From Comamonadaceae bacterium (GTDB lineage Bacteria > Pseudomonadota > Gammaproteobacteria > Burkholderiales > Burkholderiaceae_C): a DNA stretch of 64,000 nt. A program made the translations under genes and the position numbers. Below the pieces are notes generated by a model. That model saw only the letters and a list, made by a program, of their open reading frames with translations, had not been told where the DNA came from and did no database searches. Below are positions 15,161 to 24,330 of the stretch, one piece after another. The stretch covers positions 186,001-250,000 of the forward strand of contig JAIXUC010000033.1 in the NCBI GenBank assembly GCA_027483665.1. The letters run 5' to 3'. The number at the start of each line of letters is the position of its first letter. Position 1 is the first letter of the stretch.

Positions 15161-17569
15161 TCAGACGGAAGCAACTGGGACTGAAAGAGCCGATGGCGAG
15201 GGTCTGGACAAGCGCAGCGCGTGCAACACCACGAACAGCGAACTGGCGGCCATGCCCAGACCCGCCAGCCATGCGGGCATCCAACCCACCAAAGCCAAAG
15301 GCACGCACAACACGTTGTAGGCCAAAGCCCAGCCCAGGTTTTGGCGCACCACCCGCATGGCGCGCTTGGACAGCGCATGCGTGTCGGCAACAGCCATCAA
15401 GTGCGCCTGAAGCAACACAAAGTCAGCCTGCGCTCGGGCCAGCGGCAGCGCCTGCCCGACTGCGAAAGACACGTCTGCACCAGCCAGGGCAGGCGCGTCA
15501 TTGAGCCCGTCACCGACCATGGCCACGCGCAGACCCTGCGCCTGCAGAGCCCGCAGCCGATCGAGCTTGTCTTGTGGTGAGCAAGCTCCCACCGCTCGCT
15601 GGCCTTCGCCCGGCGGCAGACCCAGTGCTTGGGCGACCAAAGCCACCGCAGCCGGGGTGTCGCCTGACCACACATGCACCGCCATTCCGCGCGCGCGCAG
15701 CGCCTGCAACAGCGCAGGCGCCTGCGGGCGCAGTGTTTCGTGCAGGGCAAAAGAGGCTAGCCAACCGCTGGGGTCGCTCAAGCACACCTGGCTGGTAGCG
15801 CTTTCCTGCTCCGGCGCATGGCAGAACCTGGACGAGCCCAAGCGCACGGTGAACCATTCGGTGCCGGAGTCGGCCGGGTTGGAAGCCACCAAGGCCTCAA
15901 TGCCACAACCTGCTACTTCTTGCACATCACGCACTTGCCAGGCGACGGCCAACGCGTCGTCGCGCAAGGCCAAGGCAGCTGGATGCAAGGAGTGCGCGGC
16001 CATCGCTGCTGCGAGGCTGCGCGCATCTGCCAGCGCGGCGTCACTTCGGGCTAGAGCGACACCCAGTTTCATCCGGTCTTCGGTGAGCGTGCCGGTTTTA
16101 TCGAACACCACCACGTCCACAGCATCCAAGGCCTCCAGCGCGCGGATGCGGCGCACCAGCACCCCGTCTTTGGCCGCACGGCCAGCCGCGGCCAGCAATG
16201 CTGCTGGCGTCGCCAACGACAAAGCGCAGGGGCAGGTGACGATCAGCACCGCGACGGCGACCATGAGGCCGCGCGCTGGGTCAGTCGGCCACCAAACTGC
16301 AGCGCCCAGCCCGGCGAGGAGCAACACGCCCAGCAGAAAAGGCTTGGAGATGCGGTCGGCGAGTTGCGCCAGGCGGGGCTTGTCCAAAGCGGCATCGGCC
16401 ATCAGTTCGACCAACTGGAACAAGCGTGTGGCCTGACCCAAAGCGCTCAGACGCACTTGCACGGTGCCGCGCAGGTTGTGGCTGCCCGCCAGCACCGCGC
16501 TGTCCGGGCCGCGCGGCCTGGGCCTGGACTCGCCGGTCAACAGCGCTTCGTCGACCAAAGTTTGTCCGTGCAGCACTTGGCCATCGCCGACAAAAGTCTC
16601 GCCAGCCATGACCTGCACCACGTCACCCGGCTTGAGCCGCCGCGCTGAAACCAGCTCCCAGGTGCCGTCGATCTTTTGCCTGCGCGCTTGCTCTGGCATC
16701 CGGTGCAGCAGCGCCTCTACAGCCGAGGCGCTGCGCTCGCGCAGCCGCAGCTCCAACCAGCGTCCCGTCAGCAAAAAACACACGAACATGGACAGAGAGT
16801 CGAAGTACACCTCGCGACCGAACGCGCCGTCAGGCTCGAAAGTACCCAGGGTACTGACCACAAAGGCCAAGAGCATTCCCAGCGCCACGGGCACATCCAT
16901 GCCGACGCGGCGCGCCTGCAGATCGTGCCAGGCACCTCGGAAGAACGGCCCGCATGAGAAGAGCATGAGGGGCAGGCAGAGCACCCAACTGGCCCAGCGC
17001 AACAGGTATTGCTGTTCGGCCAGCAAGTCCCCTGGATCGGCAAAGTAGGCCGGGCCTGCAAACATCATCACCTGCATCATGCAAAGGCAGGAGACCAACC
17101 AACGCCAGGTCATTTGGCGCTGGGCCATTTGGCGCTGCTGGCGCTCAGACGCATCGCCCGCTGGCGTGGCGGGGTAGCCAGCCCGGGCTGAAGCTGCGAG
17201 CCACTGCGAGGGCTGCGTTTGCGCTGCAGACCACACCACGCGGCCACGACGGTTGGCAGCCGACACCACGGCCGACCGAACCCCGGGCACTTGCGTCAAG
17301 GCGGCCTCAATGTCCAAGGCGCAAGCGGCGCAGGTGATGCCTTCGAACACCACGCCCGAAGACCACCAATCTCCCTCTGGATCGCCTGCACCTGCGCCGC
17401 CGCTCGATGGGGCCACTGGCTGGCTGAAGCTTCTCCACTCCAATGGGTCGTCCACGACGGGTGCAGCATCAGCACCTGGCCTGCCCATGGGCGCATCACT
17501 TGGCTCGGTCATGGGGCCGACATTCAAGCGCTCCAGGGGGTTACTTGGCAAAGCAGCGGTGGTGGGCAT
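15161..17569 (-). CDS. ccoI: Copper-transporting P-type ATPase CcoI (FixI), cbb3 oxidase assembly
   Basis: CcoI exports copper across the inner membrane for insertion into cbb3 oxidase. The 802-residue protein has a metal-binding domain with CAAC at residues 80-83, about eight transmembrane helices, and the metal site TCPCALSLATP. The phosphatase loop LLTGES, the phosphorylation site DKTGTLT and the hinge MVGDGLNDAPALAGADV are all present, so it looks active. An N-terminal cysteine cluster found in some CcoI proteins is not seen; the first 70 residues are Pro/Ala/Gly-rich and an internal start (Met20) is possible. The FNR box at 17604 lies 35 bases upstream, shared with the divergent stress gene. 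ccoS follows by seven bases. Confidence 0.93.
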   Translation of the reverse strand: MPTTAALPSNPLERLNVGPMTEPSDAPMGRPGADAAPVVDDPLEWRSFSQPVAPSSGGAGAGDPEGDWWSSGVVFEGITCAACALDIEAALTQVPGVRSAVVSAANRRGRVVWSAAQTQPSQWLAASARAGYPATPAGDASERQQRQMAQRQMTWRWLVSCLCMMQVMMFAGPAYFADPGDLLAEQQYLLRWASWVLCLPLMLFSCGPFFRGAWHDLQARRVGMDVPVALGMLLAFVVSTLGTFEPDGAFGREVYFDSLSMFVCFLLTGRWLELRLRERSASAVEALLHRMPEQARRQKIDGTWELVSARRLKPGDVVQVMAGETFVGDGQVLHGQTLVDEALLTGESRPRPRGPDSAVLAGSHNLRGTVQVRLSALGQATRLFQLVELMADAALDKPRLAQLADRISKPFLLGVLLLAGLGAAVWWPTDPARGLMVAVAVLIVTCPCALSLATPAALLAAAGRAAKDGVLVRRIRALEALDAVDVVVFDKTGTLTEDRMKLGVALARSDAALADARSLAAAMAAHSLHPAALALRDDALAVAWQVRDVQEVAGCGIEALVASNPADSGTEWFTVRLGSSRFCHAPEQESATSQVCLSDPSGWLASFALHETLRPQAPALLQALRARGMAVHVWSGDTPAAVALVAQALGLPPGEGQRAVGACSPQDKLDRLRALQAQGLRVAMVGDGLNDAPALAGADVSFAVGQALPLARAQADFVLLQAHLMAVADTHALSKRAMRVVRQNLGWALAYNVLCVPLALVGWMPAWLAGLGMAASSLFVVLHALRLSRPSPSALSVPVASV

Positions 17570-17603
17570 GCACGCAGCTTAGGTTTGTCCATCACCTCAA
17601 GCC

Positions 17604-17617
17604 TTGATGTGCATCAA
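17604..17617. promoter_or_regulatory. Perfect FNR box between ccoI and the universal stress gene
   Basis: TTGATGTGCATCAA is a perfect FNR site. On the plus strand a -10 box TAAAGT at 17640-17645 predicts a start at about 17652, which is 41.5 bases from the centre of the box. This is the textbook class II FNR activation distance. The same site could also act on ccoI. Confidence 0.88.
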
Positions 17618-17671
17618 GCCGGGGCCGATTGCGCGGCACTAAAGTGGGGCACACCACAACTGGAGACGACC

Positions 17672-18115
17672 ATGTACCAACGCATTCTTGTTGCTACCGA
17701 CGGCAGCAAACTCTCGGCGAAGGCAGTCGACGCCGCCATTCAATGGGCCGGCGTCTGCAACGCTGGGGTTGTGGCTCTGACCGTGGTGCCGCGCTATCCG
17801 CAGAGCTACTTTGAAGGTGGGGCTGCAGTGACGGCTGGCGAGGTTTCGAGGGTGGAGTCCTTATGGGCCGAACAGGCCCAGAAGCGCTTGGAAAAGGTCA
17901 GGGCGCAAGCTGCAAAAGACGGCGTGAGCTGCAAGACAGTCACGGTCAGCTCTGACCTGGTGGCTGAGGCCATCATCTCGGCCAGCAAGAAACACAAGTG
18001 CGACCTGATCATCATGGCATCGCACGGCAGAAAAGGCATCAAGCGCCTGCTGTTGGGCAGCGAAACGCAACATGTGCTGACAAATTCGACAGTGCCCGTG
18101 TTGGTGCTGCGCTAG
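17672..18115 (+). CDS. Universal stress protein, UspA family
   Basis: The 147-residue product has the single Usp domain: YQRILVATDGSKLSAKAVDAAI at the start, with the Asp that contacts ATP, and IIMASHGRKGIKRLLLGSETQHV near the end. The latter keeps the G-9x-GS nucleotide-binding loop of ATP-binding Usp proteins, but the first Gly of the motif is Ala. TVPVLVLR is the usual last strand. The family supports survival in growth arrest or low oxygen. The start ATG 17672 follows GGAGACGAC, a good ribosome site. The perfect FNR box at the class II position suggests it is an anaerobically induced gene. Confidence 0.93.
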   Translation: MYQRILVATDGSKLSAKAVDAAIQWAGVCNAGVVALTVVPRYPQSYFEGGAAVTAGEVSRVESLWAEQAQKRLEKVRAQAAKDGVSCKTVTVSSDLVAEAIISASKKHKCDLIIMASHGRKGIKRLLLGSETQHVLTNSTVPVLVLR

Positions 18116-18138
18116 GCCGCCCCAGCCCCGCAAGGCCG

Positions 18139-19701
18139 TCAGGACGAAGCGAACAGGGCTTGATGCTGCTGACGCAGCAGGTTCTTTTGCACTTTGCCCA
18201 TCGCGTTGCGGGGCAGCTCGTCAACCAACAGGCAGCGCTTGGGCACCTTGAAGTTGGCAAGGCTGCCTTTGAGGCTTTGCAACACCCCGACCGGATCGGG
18301 CTTGGAGCCAGGTCGGGCAATGACCAGGGCCACGCCCACCTCGCCGAAATCGGGGTGCGGCACACCAATGACCGCGCTTTCCGCCACACCCGGCAAAGCA
18401 TTGATGGCGTCTTCTACTTCAGCTGGGTAGACGTTGTAGCCGCCACTGATGATGAGGTCCTTGCTGCGGCCCACGATGCGAACGTAACCGCGCTCGTCTT
18501 GCAAGCCGACATCACCCGTGCGAAAGAAGCCGTCTGAAGTGAACTCTTCTGCAGTCTTGTCTGGCATGCGCCAGTAGCCCGCAAACACATTGGGGCCACG
18601 CACTTGAATGCCGCCCACTTCGCCCACGGCCAGCACTTGGTCTTGTGCGTCTGCAACACGCACCGACACGCCCGGCAGCGGCATGCCAACGGTACCCGCC
18701 CGCCGTTCGCTTTGCCCGCCCCAGCGTGGGTCTAAGCGATAGGGGTTGGAGGTGAGCATGACGGTCTCGCTCATGCCATAGCGCTCGACGATGGTGTGGC
18801 CCGTCCGCTGATGCCAAGCCTCGAAGGTGTCGGCCAGCAGGGGAGCAGAGCCCGCGACGAACAAGCGCATGCGGGCCGAGGCTTCGCGGTCGAGACCTGC
18901 TTCGTTCAAAAGCCGCACGTACAAGGTGGGTACACCCATGAAGACGGTCGATTCACGCATGGCCTGAAGCACGGCCAGCGCGTCGAAACGCGCAAACCAG
19001 CGCATGCGGCTACCACTGAGCAAGGCGGCATGGATGGCGACAAAAAGCCCGTGCACATGGAAGATGGGCAAGGCATGGATGAGCACATCACCGCCCGGCG
19101 GCGGCGCGTCGAAACCCCAATAGCGGTGCAGCGTCTGGGCGTTGGACAACAGGTTGCCGTGGCTGAGCATGGCGCCCTTGCTGCGCCCTGTGGTCCCGCT
19201 GGTGTAGAGGATGGCAGCCAGGTCATCTGCGGCACGTTCAACGGGCTCGTGCACATCGGCGAAATGCACCGCGCGCACCAGCAGACTGCCGCTGCGGTCA
19301 TCGCCCAGCGTGAAGACATGGCGCGTCCCGGCCTGGAAAGCCAGCTTGCTCACCCACCCAAATTGCCTTGGGCTGCACACCACCACAGCGGGCTCGGCGT
19401 TGCCCAAGAAGTAGGCCACTTCTGAGCTTTGGTAGGCGGTGTTGAGGGGCAGGAACACATGCCCGGCACGCAGCGTGGCCAGATACAGCATCAGCGCCTC
19501 GACCGACTTCTCGACCTGGACGGCTATGCGGGAAGCAGGCGGCAAGTCCAGTGATGCCAACAAGTTCGCCAGCATGGCACTGCCGCGCTCGAGGTCTCGC
19601 CAGCTGTAGTGCAGCGCCTCGCCGGCCTCGCCGCTGGTGGAAATGGCGATGGTGTCCAAGTCGGCGCAGAAGCCGGATCGGAGGGCGTGGTACAGGTTCA
19701 T
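18139..19701 (-). CDS. AMP-forming acyl-CoA synthetase, malonyl-CoA synthetase (MatB)-like
   Basis: The enzyme is predicted to make an acyl-CoA from an acid, CoA and ATP by an acyl-adenylate. The 520-residue product has the AMP-binding signature LYTSGTTGRSKGAMLSHGN near residue 165, ERYGMSETVML near residue 305, the hinge GRSKDLIISGGYNVYPAEVE, and the catalytic lysine in PRNAMGKVQKNLLR at the end. HALPIFHVHGLFVA and SRMRWFARFD are typical of malonyl-CoA synthetases, so malonate is the most likely substrate, though methylmalonate or another acid is possible. A binding-protein gene lies 38 bases upstream on the same strand, which suggests uptake and activation of the same acid. Confidence 0.83.
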   Translation of the reverse strand: MNLYHALRSGFCADLDTIAISTSGEAGEALHYSWRDLERGSAMLANLLASLDLPPASRIAVQVEKSVEALMLYLATLRAGHVFLPLNTAYQSSEVAYFLGNAEPAVVVCSPRQFGWVSKLAFQAGTRHVFTLGDDRSGSLLVRAVHFADVHEPVERAADDLAAILYTSGTTGRSKGAMLSHGNLLSNAQTLHRYWGFDAPPPGGDVLIHALPIFHVHGLFVAIHAALLSGSRMRWFARFDALAVLQAMRESTVFMGVPTLYVRLLNEAGLDREASARMRLFVAGSAPLLADTFEAWHQRTGHTIVERYGMSETVMLTSNPYRLDPRWGGQSERRAGTVGMPLPGVSVRVADAQDQVLAVGEVGGIQVRGPNVFAGYWRMPDKTAEEFTSDGFFRTGDVGLQDERGYVRIVGRSKDLIISGGYNVYPAEVEDAINALPGVAESAVIGVPHPDFGEVGVALVIARPGSKPDPVGVLQSLKGSLANFKVPKRCLLVDELPRNAMGKVQKNLLRQQHQALFASS

Positions 19702-19739
19702 CCGATCCTCAGAAGACGATGCGCTGCTTCAAAGTTTGC

Positions 19740-20729
19740 TCAATCCAACTTGGCACCAGATGCCTTCACCACCTGCGCCCATTTGCCAATTTCAGCTTTG
19801 ATGAAACGCTCAAAGGCAGGTCCCGTGGTGTTGGAGAACTCAGCGCCCTGCGCGGCCCATACGGCTTTGGCCTCGTCGGTGCTGCAAGCCCTGCGCACTT
19901 CTTCAATGGCGCGGGCTTGAATGTCGGCGGGTGTGCCGCGTGGTGTCCACACGCCATACCAAGTGGTGACGTTGTAGTCGGGCAAACCCAACTCGGCGGC
20001 GCTGGGCACATCAGGGAACGCGGGGCTGCGCTTGTTGCCTGAAACCATCAGCGCTTTGATGCGACCACCTTTGATGTGCGCTGCTGATGAGCCCAGACCG
20101 TCGAACATCATGTCCACGTTGCCAGCGATCAGGTCTTGCAAAGCCGGTCCTGCGCCCCTGTAGGGAATGTGCGTGATGAAGGTCTTGGTTTGCTGCTTGA
20201 ACAACTCGCCGGCCAAGTGGTGTGAAGTGCCACTACCCGCCGAGCCGTAGTTGAGCTTGCCCGGGCTGCGTTTGACCTGCGCCAAAAACTCTTTGAAGTC
20301 ACCCGACACGCTTTTGGGGTTGACCACCAACACCTGTGGCACGCTGGCCACCAGGATGAGGGGCACCAAGTCGCGCTCCAGGTCGTAGTCGAGCTTGGGG
20401 TACATGCTGGGCGCAATGGTGTGATGCACTGCACCCATGAACAGGGTGTAGCCATCGGCTGGCGCCTTGGCAGCAATGGCAGCACCCACCGTGCCGCCGG
20501 CGCCGCCCCGGTTGTCGATGATGAGCTGGCGGTTGGTGAGCCGAGCAAACTGAGCAGCCATGGGGCGGGCAAAGGCATCGGTGCCGCCACCGGCTGGAAA
20601 CGGCACGACCACCGTCACGGGCTTGCTGGGCCAAGGCGCGGTGCCCTGTGACCAGGCCGGTATGGCGCCAGCCGCAGCACCTGCAGCTGCTAAACGCAAA
20701 ACCACGCGGCGTTTCATGAATGAGGGCAT
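19740..20729 (-). CDS. Bug/TctC-family periplasmic solute-binding protein (orphan)
   Basis: The 329-residue product has an arginine-rich start and a hydrophobic signal segment ending near IPAWSQG. It then has WPSKPVTVVVPFPAGGGTDAFAR, the ligand-binding loop of Bug proteins, and later GSAGSGTSHHLAGELF and IPYRGAGPALQDLIAGNVDMMF, all typical of the family. Bug proteins bind carboxylates or small organic molecules and are highly expanded in Burkholderiales. No tctA or tctB gene accompanies it, so it may share a membrane part with another locus. Being just upstream of the malonyl-CoA synthetase-like gene, it may bind malonate; this is inference. GGAGA lies six bases before the ATG at 20729; Met5 is an alternative start. 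Confidence 0.9.
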   Translation of the reverse strand: MPSFMKRRVVLRLAAAGAAAGAIPAWSQGTAPWPSKPVTVVVPFPAGGGTDAFARPMAAQFARLTNRQLIIDNRGGAGGTVGAAIAAKAPADGYTLFMGAVHHTIAPSMYPKLDYDLERDLVPLILVASVPQVLVVNPKSVSGDFKEFLAQVKRSPGKLNYGSAGSGTSHHLAGELFKQQTKTFITHIPYRGAGPALQDLIAGNVDMMFDGLGSSAAHIKGGRIKALMVSGNKRSPAFPDVPSAAELGLPDYNVTTWYGVWTPRGTPADIQARAIEEVRRACSTDEAKAVWAAQGAEFSNTTGPAFERFIKAEIGKWAQVVKASGAKLD

Positions 20730-20825
20730 CGCTGTCTCCAGATAGTTGTAGGTAAAGACCTACGAGCTTAGGGACAACTCGATGCGCTGACCACGGGACT
20801 TTCACTGCCTCAAGCTTTCACGGCC

Positions 20826-21638
20826 TCAAGATTTGGCCGCGCGCCCCGACCACCACCACATGGTCATGCCGGCCAACACCATCGGCACGCACAGCCACTG
20901 CCCCATGCTCAGCCCCAGCGACAACAGGCCCAAATGCGCATCGGGCTCTCGGAAGAACTCGGCAACAAAGCGAAAGACGCCGTAGCCGATCAAAAACACG
21001 CCGCTCACTGCGCCCACAGGCCTGGGCTTGCGCGCGTACAGCCAAAGCAGCGCGAACAGCAACAAGCCTTCCAAAAACAGTTGGTAGAGCTGCGATGGAT
21101 GGCGCGCCAAGTCACCGGCGCCGCGAAAGACCATGCCCCAAGGCAGATCAGGCGACGCCACCCTCCCCCACAACTCGCCGTTGATGAAATTGCCCAGCCG
21201 ACCCGCAGCCAAACCCGTGGGCACGCAAGGCGCGATGAAGTCCATGACATGCAGCCAAGGCCGCTGGCGAGACCGCGCAAACCACACCATCGCCAACAAC
21301 ACCCCAATGAGCCCGCCATGAAAGCTCATGCCGCCTTGCCAGACCGCCAGAATTTCCAGCGGGTGGCTCAGGTAGTAGGCGGGTTTGTAAAACAGGCAAT
21401 AGCCCACCCTGCCGCCCAGCACCACACCCAAGACGCCCACAAACAAAATGTCCTCGACATCGCGGGTTTGCCAGGGCTGGCCGGGCGACACCGCCGCCTG
21501 GAATGAGGGGTGCTTGAGCCTCAGCCGCGCCAGCCCCAAAAACAAACCAAAGGCCAGCAGATAGGTCAAGCCATACCAGTGGATGGAAATGGGCCCGAGT
21601 GACACGGCGACCGGGTCGATTTGCGGATGGATCAACAT
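20826..21638 (-). CDS. lgt: Phosphatidylglycerol-prolipoprotein diacylglyceryl transferase
   Basis: Lgt attaches diacylglycerol from phosphatidylglycerol to the lipobox cysteine of prolipoproteins in the inner membrane. The 270-residue product has about seven membrane helices. Key segments are [11 protein letters not shown] near residue 21, [14 protein letters not shown] with the catalytic-region histidine near residue 105, the Lgt signature [14 protein letters not shown] near residue 145, and [12 protein letters not shown]. These match an active enzyme. It lies about 100 bases upstream of the Bug gene on the same strand, and its 5' end faces the divergent ilvD promoter. Confidence 0.97.
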   Translation of the reverse strand: MLIHPQIDPVAVSLGPISIHWYGLTYLLAFGLFLGLARLRLKHPSFQAAVSPGQPWQTRDVEDILFVGVLGVVLGGRVGYCLFYKPAYYLSHPLEILAVWQGGMSFHGGLIGVLLAMVWFARSRQRPWLHVMDFIAPCVPTGLAAGRLGNFINGELWGRVASPDLPWGMVFRGAGDLARHPSQLYQLFLEGLLLFALLWLYARKPRPVGAVSGVFLIGYGVFRFVAEFFREPDAHLGLLSLGLSMGQWLCVPMVLAGMTMWWWSGRAAKS

Positions 21639-21694
21639 AGGCGGCGGATGCTAGCAGTGGCCTTCGCCAACTCGGCTGCGCTCGTCGCTTGGGC

Positions 21695-21722
21695 TTGGCT
21701 TGGGAACGGGCCTGCCTACAAT
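21695..21722 (+). promoter_or_regulatory. Sigma-70 type promoter of ilvD
   Basis: TTGGCT (21695-21700) and TACAAT (21717-21722) are separated by 16 bases, giving a start near 21729 and a leader of about 35 bases. Confidence 0.6.
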
Positions 21723-21763
21723 CAAAATTGAATTGTTTATCCCCCAGACCAACCTCAAGAGCC

Positions 21764-23455
21764 ATGGCCAACACCTTTCCTTTGAACCCACGCAGCCGCA
21801 ACATCACCGAGGGCAAGTCACGCGCGCCGAACCGATCGATGTACTACGGCATGGGCTACAAGGAAGGCGATTTCGGCAAGCCCATGGTTGGCGTGGCCAA
21901 CGCCCACAGCACCATCACCCCTTGCAACAGCGGTCTGCAGAAGCTGGCCGATGCAGCCGTGGCGGGCATTGAAGCTGCGGGCGGCAACGCGCAGATTTTT
22001 GGTACGCCGACCATTTCCGACGGCATGGCCATGGGCACCGAAGGCATGAAGTACTCCTTGGTCAGCCGCGAGGTGATTGCAGACTGCATCGAAACCTGCG
22101 TTCAGGGCCAGTGGATGGACGGTGTGCTGGTGGTGGGCGGCTGCGACAAAAACATGCCCGGCGGACTGATGGGCATGTTGCGGGCCAACGTGCCAGCCAT
22201 CTACGTTTACGGCGGCACCATCCTGCCGGGCCGCTGGAACAACCAAGACCTCAACATCGTGAGCGTGTTCGAAGCGGTCGGCCAGAACGCCGCCGGCAAG
22301 CTCAGTGACGCAGACCTCAAAGCCATCGAGCAAAACGCGATTCCCGGCACGGGCTCTTGCGGTGGCATGTACACCGCCAACACCATGAGTTCTGCTTTCG
22401 AGGCGCTGGGTATCTCTCTGCCCTATTCCTCCACGATGGCCAACCCGCACGACGAAAAGCTGAATTCGGCGACCGAGTCAGCGCGCGTACTCATTGAGGC
22501 GATCAAGCAAGACATCAAGCCGCGCGACATCGTCACGCGCAAGTCGATCGAGAACGCTGTTGCAGTGATCATGGCCACGGGAGGCTCAACCAACGCCGTG
22601 CTGCATTTCTTGGCAATCGCGCATTGCGCCGATGTCGAGTGGAGCATTGACGACTTCGAGCGCATCCGTCAGCGTACGCCTGTGCTGTGCAACCTCAAGC
22701 CCAGCGGCAAGTACCTTGCGGTCGACTTGCACAGAGCTGGCGGCATTCCCCAGGTGATGAAGGTGCTGCTCAAAGCGGGCTTGCTGCACGGAGACTGCCT
22801 GACCATCACGGGGCAGACCATTGAACAAGTGTTGGCCGACGTGCCCGATGTGCCGCGGGCGGACCAAGATGTCATTCGCCCGATTGAACACCCCGTGTAC
22901 GCCCAAGGCCACTTGGCCATCCTCAAGGGAAACCTTTCTCCAGAGGGGGCCGTGGCCAAAATCACGGGCTTGAAAAGCCCCGTGATGACGGGCCCGGCCA
23001 GAGTTTTTGATGACGAGCAGTCCGCACTGAAGGCCATCCTCGATGGCCGCATCCAGGCCGGTGATGTGATGGTGCTGCGCTACTTGGGCCCCAAGGGTGG
23101 CCCCGGCATGCCGGAAATGCTGGCCCCCACCGGTGCACTCATCGGCGCAGGTTTGGGTGAGTCGGTGGGTTTGATCACCGATGGCCGGTTTTCTGGTGGC
23201 ACGTGGGGCATGGTGGTCGGGCACGTCGCCCCAGAAGCTGCTGCAGGAGGGAACATTGCGCTCATCGAAGAAGGCGACAGCATCACGATCGATGCCCACA
23301 AGTTACTGCTGGAGGTACACCTGAGCGATCAGGAACTGGCCCGGCGTCGTTTGACCTGGCAAGCGCCTCAGCCTCGGTACACACGCGGCGTTCAGGCCAA
23401 GTTTGCGTTCAATGCTGCAAGCGCCAGCAAGGGCGCCGTGCTGGACGCCTATTGA
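21764..23455 (+). CDS. ilvD: Dihydroxy-acid dehydratase
   Basis: IlvD dehydrates 2,3-dihydroxy-isovalerate and 2,3-dihydroxy-3-methylvalerate in valine, isoleucine and leucine synthesis. The product has 563 residues. The iron-sulfur cysteines lie in PCNSGLQ near residue 50, [12 protein letters not shown] near residue 125, and [15 protein letters not shown] near residue 195. The C-terminal [20 protein letters not shown] and [17 protein letters not shown] are also typical. The start ATG 21764 fits the family ([24 protein letters not shown]); the upstream extension lies across the promoter. The gene stands alone and converges with the small Trp-rich gene. Confidence 0.96.
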   Translation: MANTFPLNPRSRNITEGKSRAPNRSMYYGMGYKEGDFGKPMVGVANAHSTITPCNSGLQKLADAAVAGIEAAGGNAQIFGTPTISDGMAMGTEGMKYSLVSREVIADCIETCVQGQWMDGVLVVGGCDKNMPGGLMGMLRANVPAIYVYGGTILPGRWNNQDLNIVSVFEAVGQNAAGKLSDADLKAIEQNAIPGTGSCGGMYTANTMSSAFEALGISLPYSSTMANPHDEKLNSATESARVLIEAIKQDIKPRDIVTRKSIENAVAVIMATGGSTNAVLHFLAIAHCADVEWSIDDFERIRQRTPVLCNLKPSGKYLAVDLHRAGGIPQVMKVLLKAGLLHGDCLTITGQTIEQVLADVPDVPRADQDVIRPIEHPVYAQGHLAILKGNLSPEGAVAKITGLKSPVMTGPARVFDDEQSALKAILDGRIQAGDVMVLRYLGPKGGPGMPEMLAPTGALIGAGLGESVGLITDGRFSGGTWGMVVGHVAPEAAAGGNIALIEEGDSITIDAHKLLLEVHLSDQELARRRLTWQAPQPRYTRGVQAKFAFNAASASKGAVLDAY

Positions 23456-23476
23456 AGAAGTGGGGTCGCTGCAAGT

Positions 23477-23719
23477 TCAGCGGCGGTGCCGCGGCAGCGT
23501 ACCCAGCGCTTCTTTCTGTTTGGCGATGCGCTCCTCTTTGCGGCGATCGAAGCGCTCCATGGCCTTGCGCTTGGAATAACCCGAGGAATCGGCCCATGAC
23601 CACCAAGCCACCGCCGCCGCGAAAGGCAAGGCGACCCACCACCAGGCCAAGGTGCCCAGAAACCCAATCTCCAAGTACCAGCCCACCAGCATGGCCAAGC
23701 CAATCATCAAAAACCACAT
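23477..23719 (-). CDS. Small Trp-rich membrane protein (TIGR04438-like)
   Basis: The 80-residue product starts with MWFLMIGLAMLVGWYLEIG, has a second hydrophobic segment in WWWVALPFAAAVAWWSWADSSG, and ends in a charged tail KRKAMERFDRRKEERIAKQKE. It has nine tryptophans, mostly at membrane edges. This matches the small Trp-rich protein family of Burkholderiales, whose function is unknown. The ATG at 23719 is chosen because family members begin MWF. The in-frame extension to 23770 reaches toward the promoter of the divergent cytochrome gene. It converges with ilvD, 21 bases apart. Confidence 0.85.
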   Translation of the reverse strand: MWFLMIGLAMLVGWYLEIGFLGTLAWWWVALPFAAAVAWWSWADSSGYSKRKAMERFDRRKEERIAKQKEALGTLPRHRR

Positions 23720-23833
23720 GGCGAACCCCTTAAATGGGCGGGTGGTGTGGCGCTCATCAGCACTTAACACGCACTCGATACCTACAATCTAGAGCTTGAA
23801 CTGACTGTAACTGAACCGTTTAGGAAACACACC

Positions 23834-24139
23834 ATGAAGCGTGCCACCTTTTTTGTCGCCGCATCGATATTCGCCAGCCTGCCGGCCCTTGCAGACCAAG
23901 CGCTGGCTACGTCCAAAAACTGCATGTCCTGTCACGCGGTTGAAAAGAAGCTGGTTGGCCCCTCCTACAAAGAGATCGCAGTTCGATATGCGGGCCAAAA
24001 AGACGCTGCAGACAAGTTGGCCACCAAAATCATCAAAGGTGGTTCCGGCGTTTGGGGCCCTGTGCCCATGCCCGCTAACGCACAGGTGAATGACGCCGAT
24101 GCCAAGAGACTGGTCGCCTGGATCTTGGCCATCAAGTAA
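23834..24139 (+). CDS. Small periplasmic cytochrome c (c551/c552-like)
   Basis: The 101-residue precursor has a signal peptide ending at PALADQA (about residue 20) and a mature part of about 80 residues. One haem c site, CMSCH, lies in SKNCMSCHAVEKKLVGPSYKEIA, the usual pattern of class I cytochrome c551/c552. The axial methionine is in WGPVPMPANAQV, followed by the C-terminal helix DADAKRLVAWILAIK. It is a soluble electron carrier, possibly a donor to the cbb3 oxidase or another terminal reductase; the partner is not identified. A -10 box TACAAT lies at 23783-23788. A strong terminator follows about 85 bases after the stop. Confidence 0.94.
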   Translation: MKRATFFVAASIFASLPALADQALATSKNCMSCHAVEKKLVGPSYKEIAVRYAGQKDAADKLATKIIKGGSGVWGPVPMPANAQVNDADAKRLVAWILAIK

Positions 24140-24220
24140 TGGGTTGTTCGTGCCGCGACTGATCTTGTCTTAGCCAAGTTCAAAGCCAAACTGAACATCT
24201 CGGGCACCCTGCAAAAGCAA

Positions 24221-24254
24221 AAAAAGCCCGCTGTATTCCCAGCGGGCTTTTTCT
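24221..24254. terminator. Bidirectional intrinsic terminator between cytochrome c and acs
   Basis: The stem agcccgct (24225-24232) pairs with agcgggct (24241-24248) around an eight-base loop. It is flanked by A runs on the left and a T run on the right, so it can end transcripts of both the plus-strand cytochrome gene and the minus-strand acs gene. Confidence 0.9.
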
Positions 24255-24330
24255 TTAGTGCGCGCTCTCAATAGCCAGCGAGCGCAACCATCATTGCCAA
24301 AAGCGTCCCACCAACTGGCCGAAGGCGTGA

